A stretch of DNA of 39,633 nucleotides from Methylobacterium gregans (lineage in GTDB: Bacteria > Pseudomonadota > Alphaproteobacteria > Rhizobiales > Beijerinckiaceae): NCBI RefSeq assembly GCF_022179245.1, contig NZ_BPQM01000152.1, positions 1 through 39,633 of the forward strand. Direction: 5' to 3'. Made by a program: the position numbers and the translations under genes. Of this stretch, positions 22,085-30,574 are shown piece by piece. Within the stretch, counting starts at the first letter, position 1. Each line of letters starts with the position of its first letter. The notes below the pieces were generated by a model. It had not been told where the DNA came from and did not search any database. It was given only the letters and a program-made list of their open reading frames with translations.

Positions 22085-24526
22085 TTGACGATTTGTTCTA
22101 ACGTCTACCGCCGCGGAGCGGTATACTGGTGGCGTAGGCGATCCCGTTGCGATGAGCGGACACGACCGGCTGGTGCCTCTGTTGAGGGGAGTTCCGCCAC
22201 GGTCGCTCCGAGCCTGGGCACGACCGACCCATCCAGTGCGCGCAGACTCGGCTGGGCGCTCAACGCGGAAAGCCTCCGCGTCCGGGATGATCCCGCCATG
22301 CGCACTGCCAGCCAGATCTGCGACCACCTCCGCGCCTATGTCGATCGGGAGCGAGGCGCGCGGTTGACGCGTCTGCAGCGCGACCTCGATCCGCCGCGTG
22401 ATCCGCTCGTCGGCGATTGGCCCACGCTGATTGAGAGACGCGCCCGCGAGTACCGCATCTTCGGACGCCTGCAGGCCCTGGCCGCCGAGGAAGGTTTCGA
22501 AGCCGGGTACGACAGCGAACTCGATGCTCGTCTGAAGCAGGAAGGCTTCAGTCCGCTGGAACGCGGGGCGATTAGGCGGCGCATCACGAATGGCTACCTG
22601 CGCGATCTCGGACGCCCGGATGAAACTGGGCGGCTCACGCCGCCCCGCGCCTACCTCGAGGCGATGCTGATGAGCATGGACGAGCCCGTGACCGAAGCGG
22701 GCCTGGTCCGATGCCTGCGCGGCCTCGCGGCTGTCTCCGGCCATGTCTCGCGCGAGTTCGCTGCAACTTATGCCGAGGCCCGTTGCGATCCGCGTGAGGC
22801 CTGGGGCAACCTCTCTGCCATGCGAGCCAGGGGCGAGATGCCACGCGACGAACTGGGCTGGGCCTCGTCCGACTTCGATGGCGCCGACAGCTTTGAATGG
22901 GGCGACTTCGAGATCCATGCTCCGCCGATACTTCGGCAGACCGCGAGTGATGATGTTGGCGGTCCTACCCCTCCCCTATCCGAATCTGCCCGCCATCCCG
23001 CACCCGAGCAGGGCCCTGCACCGGCTAGGAAGCACCCGCCCGCCGCGCCAGCACCGGCGTCGTACCCTTCGGAAACGGAGGCCGCCGCTCCAGAAGCGGA
23101 TTCAGGTTCATCGCGTGTGCGGTCCGAGTTGGATTGGGTGGATGCCATTCAAGCCATCGCCGACCGCGCTACAGATCGCGAACAGCGAGCTCAGGATGAT
23201 GCGAGCACGGGCGTGGAAGCCGTCTCCGAGCCCATCACGAACTCTCTGACGACGATGGTCGAAGATCTGATCAGCCACAAAGGCACCACCTGGGACGAGA
23301 AGACCCAGCGGCAGCATCGGGCCGTCGCCAGGATGCTGGGCGACATCGCCGGCACCGACGACCTCCGTCGGATCACGCACGCGCATCTTGCTGCCTACGT
23401 CCAGAACCTCTCGAACCTGCCTAAATCCTACGGCAAGAGTTCACGCGATGCGGATCTGTCAATCGTTGATCTGGTCGAGCGTGGACGAACGATGCGGGCC
23501 GCGGGTCAGGCCGCGAAGGTTGGGCTCAGCCCCGCGACGGTCAACCGGCATATCACGCAGCTCTCGACGATCGCGAGGTACTGCCGCGCCAAGCAGCGCC
23601 CGATTGGGCAGGTCGAGCTCCTGAGCGATTTCCGGCTGATCGACCCGGAACGGGATGGCGAGAAACGACCGGCCTTCGAAGTCGACGAGGTGGAGACGCT
23701 GTTCGCGCATCCCGTTTGGACCTCGACGGCCTCGGAGCCGGAAATGCTGCGGATCGCGCAAAGGCAGCAGATCTTCGCGGCCATCTACTGGCTGCCACTT
23801 CTCGGCTACTACTCCTGCGCGCGCCTGTCCGAGCTTACCTATCTCGAACTCGGCGACATTGACGTGGAGCGGGGCACGCTCAAGACCCGGCCGACACGCC
23901 GGCGGCGTCTCAAGAATGCAGTGTCTTGCCGGACGCTGCCAATTCATCCTGAACTTATTCGCCTCGGCTTCTTGGATTTCTTGCGGACCAAAGCGGGCGG
24001 GCGACACGATCTGATTTTCTCGGAGATCGCACAGCTTGGCGAGAACACACCCCTGTCGAACCTGTTCGACAAGCGCTGGACAGTCGTTCTGGACGAGGCC
24101 GTGCCGCCGGCGCGGGAGGAGGGAAAGACGTTCCATTCCTTTCGGCATTTCGGCAACATGGAGATGATCAGGCGGTTGGTGCTCGATCCGATCCGCGAGT
24201 CGATGCTGGGCCATGAGGGCGCCAAGGTGAACTCGCGCAACTACAGGAAGATGCTCAAACCCGAAGACCTGCTCACGGCCATTGCGGCCATACCCGAGAT
24301 CACGCGGGATCTGCGGACGTATGACTGGGCGCTTCTTGGAACAGTGATCACGGACGGCTCGTCGAAGGAGTGCCTGATGGGGAGGCGACGGCGATCAAAA
24401 CGCCCGTCATCCTCTTCATCGGCTCATCCATTCACGCGCAAAGACGACGCTGTGGGATCTGGACGGTCTCTGCCGATAACGGAGTTCCGTTCACGTCCAG
24501 ACCAGAAGCCGCTCCACGCGACTTGA
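22085..24526 (+). CDS. Tyrosine recombinase / phage-type integrase
   Basis: The catalytic domain is complete: Arg in YYSCARLSELTYLELGDID (codon 23822), HSFRHFG with His 24134 and Arg 24143, MLGHEG, and the nucleophile Tyr in NSRNYRKML (codon 24242). Numbered from TTG 22085 (813 aa) these are about R580, H684, R687 and Y720. The start is uncertain. YRRGAVYWWRRR near the beginning matches the N-terminal module common to this alphaproteobacterial integrase group, so I favour TTG 22085 (GGGGCAGG upstream). TTG 21998 and ATG 22298 are alternatives. Residues about 280-340 are a Pro/Ala-rich linker, followed by a SAM-like core-binding domain. Position next to the defence genes suggests it mobilised them. 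The C-terminal 60 residues after the catalytic domain are basic and unusual. Confidence 0.85.
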   Translation: MTICSNVYRRGAVYWWRRRSRCDERTRPAGASVEGSSATVAPSLGTTDPSSARRLGWALNAESLRVRDDPAMRTASQICDHLRAYVDRERGARLTRLQRDLDPPRDPLVGDWPTLIERRAREYRIFGRLQALAAEEGFEAGYDSELDARLKQEGFSPLERGAIRRRITNGYLRDLGRPDETGRLTPPRAYLEAMLMSMDEPVTEAGLVRCLRGLAAVSGHVSREFAATYAEARCDPREAWGNLSAMRARGEMPRDELGWASSDFDGADSFEWGDFEIHAPPILRQTASDDVGGPTPPLSESARHPAPEQGPAPARKHPPAAPAPASYPSETEAAAPEADSGSSRVRSELDWVDAIQAIADRATDREQRAQDDASTGVEAVSEPITNSLTTMVEDLISHKGTTWDEKTQRQHRAVARMLGDIAGTDDLRRITHAHLAAYVQNLSNLPKSYGKSSRDADLSIVDLVERGRTMRAAGQAAKVGLSPATVNRHITQLSTIARYCRAKQRPIGQVELLSDFRLIDPERDGEKRPAFEVDEVETLFAHPVWTSTASEPEMLRIAQRQQIFAAIYWLPLLGYYSCARLSELTYLELGDIDVERGTLKTRPTRRRRLKNAVSCRTLPIHPELIRLGFLDFLRTKAGGRHDLIFSEIAQLGENTPLSNLFDKRWTVVLDEAVPPAREEGKTFHSFRHFGNMEMIRRLVLDPIRESMLGHEGAKVNSRNYRKMLKPEDLLTAIAAIPEITRDLRTYDWALLGTVITDGSSKECLMGRRRRSKRPSSSSSAHPFTRKDDAVGSGRSLPITEFRSRPDQKPLHAT

Positions 24527-24621
24527 AGCCTGATGCGGCGCGCCCCGATCATACAGCCGACCCTCGCCGCTTCTCCAATGCGTGCGCTCAAGCGACTCAG
24601 CTGGCGTTTCTCATTTGCGCC

Positions 24622-24813
24622 GATTTCGATGAAAACCTCGGGATCGGCCCAAAGCAGCACCGCCAGCCGCGGGTTTAGAAGAAGATCCTACTTCCGGATT
24701 GCTTAGGATGCGCGCCTATCGTGGCATCCTATCTCAAGCGAGGCACAAACATTCTCCGGCGACCTGTACTGGGCGACGCTTGGCGTATGGTCCCTAAGTT
24801 TTTCAACAAAATC
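24622..24813 (+). mobile_element. MITE-like element, copy 2 (192 bp)
   Basis: The ends are GATTTCGATGAAAACCTCGG and AGTTTTTCAACAAAATC. It has the same length as copy 1 and is collinear with it (GGATCGGCCCAAAGCAGCAC, TATCGTGGCATCC, ATTCTCCGGCGACCTG, GGCGACGCTTGGCG). It sits between the recombinase gene and the first IS3-type element. The remaining parts of 24527-24895 show no gene. Confidence 0.7.
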
Positions 24814-24961
24814 TGCCACTTCCGGCCCTTCGATTAGGGTTGTTAGAATGGCCGCTCGTTACCCGATTGCGGACCATTTAGCCGGGCACTCATCGTGGCC
24901 TGATCGGCTGGCTTTGGACCGGGCTGATTGAGAGGATCAGCCAGGACCGGAGGAGTCGGAC

Positions 24962-25243
24962 ATGCGGCGAGGTCAGAAAACGAGCGCGGAGCAGGTGGTG
25001 CTCAAGCTGCGCCAGATCGAGGCGCAGACGGCGCAGGGCAAGAGCTTGGCCCTTGCCTGCAAGGAAGCGGAGATCTCCGAGCAGAGCTATTACCGCTGGC
25101 GCAAGGAGTACGGTGGCCTCCAGGTCGATCAGGCTCGGAAGATGAAAGACCTGGAGCGCGAGAACGCCCGGCTGCGCCGCCTCGTGGCCGACTTGTCCTT
25201 GGTGGGTCAGGTGTTGGCGGACGTCGCCTCGGGAAACTTATAG
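24962..25243 (+). CDS. IS3-family OrfA
   Basis: This 93-residue protein has a helix-turn-helix (EQVVLKLRQIEAQTAQGKSL, then CKEAEISEQSYYRWRKEYGG) and a leucine-zipper-like helix (KMKDLERENARLRRLVADLS). That is the standard OrfA layout: it binds the IS ends and regulates. The sequence GGGAAAC at 25231-25237, read as G GGA AAC just before the TAG stop, is a canonical -1 slippery heptamer. Slippage would enter OrfB as GGG AAA CTT ATA and make the OrfAB transposase. Confidence 0.9.
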   Translation: MRRGQKTSAEQVVLKLRQIEAQTAQGKSLALACKEAEISEQSYYRWRKEYGGLQVDQARKMKDLERENARLRRLVADLSLVGQVLADVASGNL

Positions 25244-26105
25244 CCCCCGAGCGACGCCGGCAGGCGGTGGACGGCATTCGGGAGAAGTACGGCCTCTCGG
25301 AACGTCACGCCTGCTGGATCGTCGGCCAGCATCGGGGCACACAGCGCTATGTGCCCACTGTGCCGGCCGACGAGGATGCGCTGACCCGCGCCATCGTCGC
25401 CCTGGCGTCCGAGTACGGACGCTACGGCTACCGCCGTGTCACCGCGCTGCTGCAGGCAGACGGCTGGCAGGTTGGCAAGGATCGGGTTCAGCGCGATCCA
25501 AGCGTCGCGAGGGGCTGAAGGTCCCTAGCCGGCATAAGCCGCGCAGCCGCCTCTGGCTGAAAGACGGCTCGGGCAAACGGCTGAGACCGCTCCACCGCAA
25601 CCACGTGTGGAGCTTCGACTTCGTGCAGGGGCAAACTCACGACGGCCGAAGCCTGCGCATCCTGACGCTGATCGACGAGCATAGCCGGGCGTGCTTGGCC
25701 CTGAAGGTCGACCGGCGCATCAACAGCCTCGGCGTCATCGAAGCGCTGGCGGATGCGATGTGCCTGCATGGCATCCCCGAGCATATCCGCTGCGACAAAG
25801 GCCCTGAGATGATCGCGAAGGCACTGCGCTGGTGGGTCAGCAAGGCTGGCTCGCAGGCCCAGTACATCACGCCGGGCTCGCCGTGGGGATACGGGTACTG
25901 TGAGAGATTCAACGGCAAGCTGAAGGACGAGTGCCTACGTCAGGAGATCTTCTACTCGCTGAGGGAAGCGCAGATCGTGATCGGCCTATGGCAGAACATC
26001 TACAACTGCGTTCGGCCGCACTCATCCCTGGGCTATCGGCCACCTGCGCCCGTTACCTACCCAGATCTGGCCTTCCGGCTACCCATGGTAGCGGCCATGC
26101 AGTAG
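25231..26105 (+). pseudogene. IS3-family OrfB transposase, frameshifted
   Basis: OrfB begins in the -1 frame at GKLIAPERRRQAVDGI and runs through EKYGLSERHACWIVGQHR to DRVQR. A two-base gain at about 25490-25500 then shifts the frame, giving an early stop at 25518. The correct sequence resumes in another frame (RREGLKVPSRHKPRSRLWL) and holds the DDE catalytic core: WSFDFV (Asp), RCDKGPEM (Asp), and YCERFNGKLKDECL (Glu), ending at 26105. The transposase is therefore broken unless the shift is a sequencing error. Confidence 0.8.
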
Positions 26106-26143
26106 CCTCTCATTCGGCTCGGTCCAAAATACCGGTCAGGTCA

Positions 26144-26284
26144 CTGCTCCGAACGACTGCCGCACGCACCGTCCCGGATCTGTGGGCCGCCATCCGGCAG
26201 GCCTTCTCCTGTTTCACACCAGAAGAGTGCTGCAAGTGCCTCGCCGCAGCCAGGTACGAGACCGACGAAGCCGTCGCTACATGA
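26144..26284 (+). pseudogene. C-terminal remnant of an IS630-family transposase
   Basis: Immediately after the IS3 copy, 46 codons read RTTAARTVPDLWAAIRQAF, then FTPEECCKCLAAARYETDEA and a stop. This is the typical tail of alphaproteobacterial IS630-type transposases (RT...LW.AI......FTP.EC.NYF..AGY). The rest of that transposase is not found on the other side of the IS3 copy, so more than a simple insertion took place. Confidence 0.6.
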
Positions 26285-26363
26285 TCGGGAACAGCTCTAG
26301 CAGCGGGCCTTCAGCGTTTGGCAGCCGCAAGTTCGGTCACGAAGCCGGAGCGGACAATAGAGA

Positions 26364-28895
26364 TCACAGAGCGGCTGCAACGAAGGCGCGCCGCAGAGCA
26401 TCGGCATCATAAGGTTTTTTGATCACCGGCACCGTGCCCAAATCCGGCGGGATCTTGAAGCTCTCACCGTAACCGGTCGTGAAGGCGTAGGGGATGCCAA
26501 GATCAGCCAGCTTGCGGGCAACGGCCACGCTGGTCTCGCTGCCGAGGTTCACGTCAAGGAGCGCGCGATCGGGCGGTGCAGCCTCAATCAGCCTTAAGGC
26601 CTCTCGGACTGAGCTGGCCATATCGACCGAGGTCGCACCGAGCGCGGTGAGCACTTCCTCGGCCTCCAAAGCGATGATCATGTTGTCCTCGACAACCAAG
26701 ACCGTACCTTCGAGCCGGATAGTTGCGATGTGCTCCCGGTCGATCGGCCTGACCTCGCGCGGCTGTGCGGCGCGGACGAAGGCGGGTGGAACCGTAAACC
26801 GCGCCCGCAGACCTGAGAGTTCGTAGCGTACCTCCGCCTCGCCCTTGAGCTCATAGGGGATCGAGCGCTCAATCAGCGTGGTGCCGAATCCGCGCCGGGC
26901 AGGGGCTTGAACTGCGGGCCCCCCGCTCTCGCACCAGTGAAGGACGAGATGATCGAATGCGTCCCGTTCCCAACGCACCTTCACCAAGCCGGTGCTATCG
27001 CACAGCGCCCCGTACTTGGCCGAATTGGTCATCAACTCGTGCACGACGAGAGCGAGGGTTGTGAAGGCCTGTGGGTCCAGGAGCACATCGGTGCCAGAGA
27101 GCTTTACGCGATCAGCCTTGGCGCCGAGATAGGCGCCTGCTTCCAGCAGAATGAGGTCGCGCAGTGATCCAGGCCCCCAGTTACCGCTGGTGACTTGATC
27201 ATGCGCACGGGCGAGCGCCTGTATCCGCGAGCCGACAACCTCCACGAACGCCGCGGGATCGTCGGCATGCGCGCGGCTCTGGGTGACCACCCCGCGGATC
27301 AGGTTGAGGATGTTGCGCACCCGATGGTTCAACTCGGCGATGAGGAGTTCTTGCCGCTCCTGTGCCTCCCTCCGCTCGCGCTCGGCCGAGTCGGTGAGAC
27401 GTAAGATCACCTCCAGCAGGGTGACGCGCAGCGCCTCGGCGGTGCGGATCTCGACGTCGGACCAAGGTAAGGAACGTCCCCGCACCACCTCGCGCCACGC
27501 CGCGAAACTCTTACGTGGGGTCAGGCGCATGCCGTTCGGCCCAAGGCTCGCCGGCTTCTCCGGGTTGCCAGCCCAGGTCACCGTGCGGGCGACCTCGCTG
27601 CGGAAGAATACGAGGAAGTCGCGCGGTGTCCGCGATACGGGCACAGCCAGTATCCCGGCCGCCCGCTCGCTGAAGTCTCGGCCCGGTTCGTGGAAGCGCC
27701 CGATCTCGTCGGTCGCGTAGACTTGGCTTGCCGCCGTGCGGTTGAGAAAGCGCACGAGGCCGGTGAACTCCTCCTTCGTGGGCGTAGCCCCCTGCAGGGT
27801 GATCTCGCCGTTCACCCAGAGTCCGAGCCCGTCGCACGCGACGATACCGGAAAGTTCGTCAGCGAACTCCGACATAGCCTCCAGGCTAGTGCCGCCGGAT
27901 GCCATGGCGCTCATCAGCCGCGTATGGATTTCGCGTGAACGCGCCTCCTGGGCGGCGACGATCTCGCGCTCACGGCTCTCCAAAATCCAAGAGAACATCT
28001 GGCCAAACAGCTCCGCCGCGGTGCGCCGCTCCAGGGAGATGTGCCGAGGCTCAGTATGGTGGCAGGCAAACAGGCCCCAAAGTCGTCCGTTTCGCAGGAT
28101 CGAGACAGACATCGAAGCCGCAACGCCCATGTTGCGCAGGTACTCAAGGTGGATGGGCGAGACCGTGCGCAACGTCGAGAGCGACAGATCGAGAGGCTCA
28201 CCCTCAGGGTTGCGCGGCGGCATGATCGCGGCCCCCGGGCCGTCCACATCCGCGATGATGCGAAGCCAACTGCGCTCGTAGAGCGCGCGCGCCTGTTTGG
28301 GGATGTCAGAGGCGGGGTAGTGCAGGCCGAGGTAACGGTCGAGGCCCGAGCGCACAGCCTCCGCGATGACCTCACCCGAGCCGTCGGGCGCAAAGCGATA
28401 GACCATCACCCGGTCGAACCCGGTGAGTGCGCGCATCTGGCGCGCGGCCTCGCGGCAGAGGGGATCGAAATCGACCGTCTGCTGCAGGCGCGAGACCATA
28501 TTGCGTACGAGGTTGCCGGCGTTGAGGTGCTCAGGCGTGCTCGGTTCGGCCTCGATAACGATAGTATTGCCCGAGATGTGTAGGGCCACATCGAAGGTCG
28601 GGTGGTCGGCCACGAGGCGTAAGCTGAAAATGCGGTCGACCGCATCAGGGCCGCGAAGGGTTTGTAGGTGCCCGCGCAGCAGGTGAATGGTCTCACCGTC
28701 AAGAATCGCATCGAGCGGACGGCCGAGAAGGTCCTCCACCGGGCGCCCTAGCCACCTTGGTGCGTTGACGCTGGCGTGGGTCACGATCCAGTCAGGTGAG
28801 ACGGCAACGAGGAAGCCGAAGCACTGCACTGCGCCTAGGATATGAATTGGCTCGCGGTCGCACGAGCTCAGGTCAACAGGCGGGGGCGTGGTCAT
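26364..28895 (-). CDS. Bacteriophytochrome hybrid histidine kinase (HWE type)
   Basis: Starting at ATG 28895 this is an 843-residue red/far-red photoreceptor. Cys12 in SSCDREPIHILG is the bilin-attachment cysteine of bacteriophytochromes. PAS spans about 15-120, GAF about 140-305 (LHYPASDIP with the DIP motif at 197-199; RTVSPIHLEYLRNMGV), PHY about 320-495 with tongue motifs WAGNP (441-445) and PRKSF (460-464). The kinase is HWE/HisKA_2 type: ELNHRVRN with His524, HELMTNSAKYGAL (619-631), and GFGTTLIERS (669-678). A receiver domain follows (ED 736-737, phosphoacceptor Asp781, Lys827). The open frame continues upstream to 29513 into an IS3 orfB remnant without a stop, so annotation programs may give a false 1049-aa fusion. 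Two IS3 copies flank it. The output partner is not visible. Confidence 0.92.
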   Translation of the reverse strand: MTTPPPVDLSSCDREPIHILGAVQCFGFLVAVSPDWIVTHASVNAPRWLGRPVEDLLGRPLDAILDGETIHLLRGHLQTLRGPDAVDRIFSLRLVADHPTFDVALHISGNTIVIEAEPSTPEHLNAGNLVRNMVSRLQQTVDFDPLCREAARQMRALTGFDRVMVYRFAPDGSGEVIAEAVRSGLDRYLGLHYPASDIPKQARALYERSWLRIIADVDGPGAAIMPPRNPEGEPLDLSLSTLRTVSPIHLEYLRNMGVAASMSVSILRNGRLWGLFACHHTEPRHISLERRTAAELFGQMFSWILESREREIVAAQEARSREIHTRLMSAMASGGTSLEAMSEFADELSGIVACDGLGLWVNGEITLQGATPTKEEFTGLVRFLNRTAASQVYATDEIGRFHEPGRDFSERAAGILAVPVSRTPRDFLVFFRSEVARTVTWAGNPEKPASLGPNGMRLTPRKSFAAWREVVRGRSLPWSDVEIRTAEALRVTLLEVILRLTDSAERERREAQERQELLIAELNHRVRNILNLIRGVVTQSRAHADDPAAFVEVVGSRIQALARAHDQVTSGNWGPGSLRDLILLEAGAYLGAKADRVKLSGTDVLLDPQAFTTLALVVHELMTNSAKYGALCDSTGLVKVRWERDAFDHLVLHWCESGGPAVQAPARRGFGTTLIERSIPYELKGEAEVRYELSGLRARFTVPPAFVRAAQPREVRPIDREHIATIRLEGTVLVVEDNMIIALEAEEVLTALGATSVDMASSVREALRLIEAAPPDRALLDVNLGSETSVAVARKLADLGIPYAFTTGYGESFKIPPDLGTVPVIKKPYDADALRRAFVAAAL

Positions 28896-29074
28896 GCCGC
28901 GATCAAGCTCAGATCGATGAAAGTTGCAAGGTGGCACGTTGCCGGGTGCTTGCGGCACGAGCTCCAATGCCGGAAGTGGCACGTCGCTGACTTGGGGAAC
29001 GTAGGCCAGATGGGGCAGCACCCCTCGTCCATCTATCTGACGACAGACCGTGACCAGAGGTTGGTTCCTCCCGT

Positions 29075-29867
29075 GTGAACTGACCGGTATTTCGGACCGA
29101 GCCAATTGATAGGCTACTGCATGGCCGCTGCCCCGGGGTAGCCGGAAGGCCAGATCTGGGTAGCTGACAGGCGCGGGTGGCTGATAGCCCAACGAGGAAT
29201 GTGGTCGAATTCGGTTGTATGTCTTCTGCCATAGACCGATCACGATCCGGTCTTCTTTCAACGAGTAGAAGATCTCCTGCCTCAGGCACTCATCGCGCAG
29301 CTTACCGTTGAAGCTCTCGCAGTACCCGTTCTCCCACGGCGAGCCCGGGGCGATGTACTGGATCTGTCGGCCCGTCTTGGCGACCCAATTGCGCAGTGCC
29401 TTCGAGATCATCTCAGGACCATTGTCGCAGCGTATGTGCTCCGGGATGCCGTGCAGGCACATGGCGTCGGCCAAAGCCTCGATCACACCGAGGCTGTCGA
29501 TGCGCCGGGCCACCTTCAGCGCGAGGCACGCCCGGCTGTGCTCGTCAGGATGGGCAGGCTTCGCCCATCGTGCGTCTGAGCCTGCACGAAGTCGAAGCCT
29601 CGCGCTCCAAGTCCTTCATCTTCCTGGCTTGATTGATCTTCAGGCCGCCGTGCTCCTTGCGCCAGCGTGAGGCACTCTGCTCGGAGATCTCCGCCTCCTT
29701 AGCTGAGCCAAAGCCAAACCCTTGCCCTGAGCTGTCTGCACCTCGATCTGGCGCAGCTTCAGAGCGACCTGCTCCGCGTTCGTCCCCTGACCTCGCCGCA
29801 TGTCAGACTCCCTCAGTCCTGGCTGATCCTCTCAATCAGCCAGGTCCAAAGCCAGCCGGTCAGGTCA
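29075..29867 (-). mobile_element. IS3-family copy 2, internally deleted (793 bp)
   Basis: Same family as the element at 24896 but inverted. Ends: TGACCTGACCGGCTGG at 29867, and TGAACTGACCGGTATTTC at 29075. OrfA starts at 29801 (MRRGQGTNAEQVALKLRQIE) with a frameshift near LALA, reaches KMKDLERE, and then jumps straight into orfB at DFVQAQTHDGRSLPILT. About 450 bp are thus missing relative to copy 1, plus a further 10-bp loss after ATCCTGACG. The surviving orfB part (SLGVIEALADAMCLHGIPEH, RCDNGPEM, YCESFNGKLRDECL) still has the last two DDE residues but cannot make a working transposase. Confidence 0.85.
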
Positions 29868-30119
29868 ACGACACGCTATCTCGTCAATGCCTCAGCCGGA
29901 CAAGCTCTCACGCGTGACACGGCTTTGGTCATCAGCTACGCGCGCGAGCAGCAAGAGAAAGGTCAGCCCGACTACAGTTTGGTGCAGGTGGGTGTGCGAC
30001 ACCGCCGGAGGGATCAACGTGCGATCCTCGGAGCTGCTGTCGGCTTCGGGCTCAACCGGAACACGCCGCGGTTTCAAGTCGCCCTGGCCGTTCAATTGGA
30101 GCTTGGCGCCTCGGTGTAA
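29868..30119 (+). pseudogene. C-terminal fragment of a probable outer-membrane barrel protein
   Basis: Directly abutting the IS3 copy, 83 codons run open to a TAA at 30117: TRYLVNASAGQALTRDTALV, ISYAREQQ, DYSLVQVGVRHR, AILGAAVGFGLNRNTPRFQV, ALAVQLELGASV. Alternating hydrophobic strands separated by turns, and the final strand, look like the end of a beta-barrel. The N-terminal part is absent, and no matching half is found across the IS3 copy. It is a truncated, presumably dead gene; the family is not identified. Confidence 0.45.
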
Positions 30120-30168
30120 GGCAGGTGCATGTTGCCCTGGGTGGACACTCGTGGCTCCGAAAGGCGCC

Positions 30169-30362
30169 GATTTTGTTGGAAAAACTCTGGGGTAATGCAC
30201 CAAGCGTCGCCCAGCATGGGTCGTCGGAGTAGGCTTTCCTCTCATCTGTGATGCGATGCCATGATGGCCGCGCATCCTGAGCAATCCGGAGGTAGGATCT
30301 TTTCCAGAAACCGCGGCTAGCGGTGCTGATTCGGGCCGATCCCAAGTTTTTCAACAAAATCC
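30169..30362 (-). mobile_element. MITE-like element, copy 3 (194 bp, inverted)
   Basis: Read on the minus strand it starts GATTTTGTTGAAAAACTTGG and ends GAGTTTTTCCAACAAAATC. In between it shares GGATCGGCCCGAATCAGCAC, AAGATCCTACCTCCGGATTG and GGGCGACGCTTGG with copies 1 and 2. Its termini are the best-preserved inverted repeats of the three. The rest of 30120-30574 holds nothing recognisable. Confidence 0.7.
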
Positions 30363-30574
30363 ACCCCATCCGGACTTTCACCGATAGCGCCCTGAATGTC
30401 CGCTGGGGGTCACTTTAAGCCCACTACCTGGGTCGCGCGTAACGTCCTGTGTGCTACCCGAGCCACAAAGCAGATGGGTTGCTATCAGCCAGTTCCCGCC
30501 GGCTGCACCGCGCCCAAAACCTCGGTCACAGGTTTTCCCGGCGCATAGTGGGCCCCTGATTGCCACCGAAGCCC

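Larger units (their letters stand above)
24896..26143 (+). mobile_element. IS3-family (IS407-like) insertion sequence, copy 1
   Basis: This is a 1248-bp element with TG...CA ends: left TGGCCTGATCGGCTGG, right (reversed) TGACCTGACCGGTATTTT, both followed by TTGGACC-like sequence. It encodes OrfA and OrfB in overlapping frames. OrfB carries a frameshift, so the copy is probably inactive alone. The four bases on each side do not match, so no target duplication is evident. It has landed in, or next to, an IS630-type remnant on its right. Confidence 0.85.

Noticed and set aside
21608..22918. Minus-strand open frame of 436 codons
   Set aside because: More than half lies opposite the integrase N-terminus and no family motif is seen. 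A short stretch near 21890-22010 could be an unrelated remnant.
24892..29871. Target-site duplication for a composite IS3 transposon
   Set aside because: The bases outside the two outer ends (ATCG and ACGA) do not match, so a single composite transposition is not proven.
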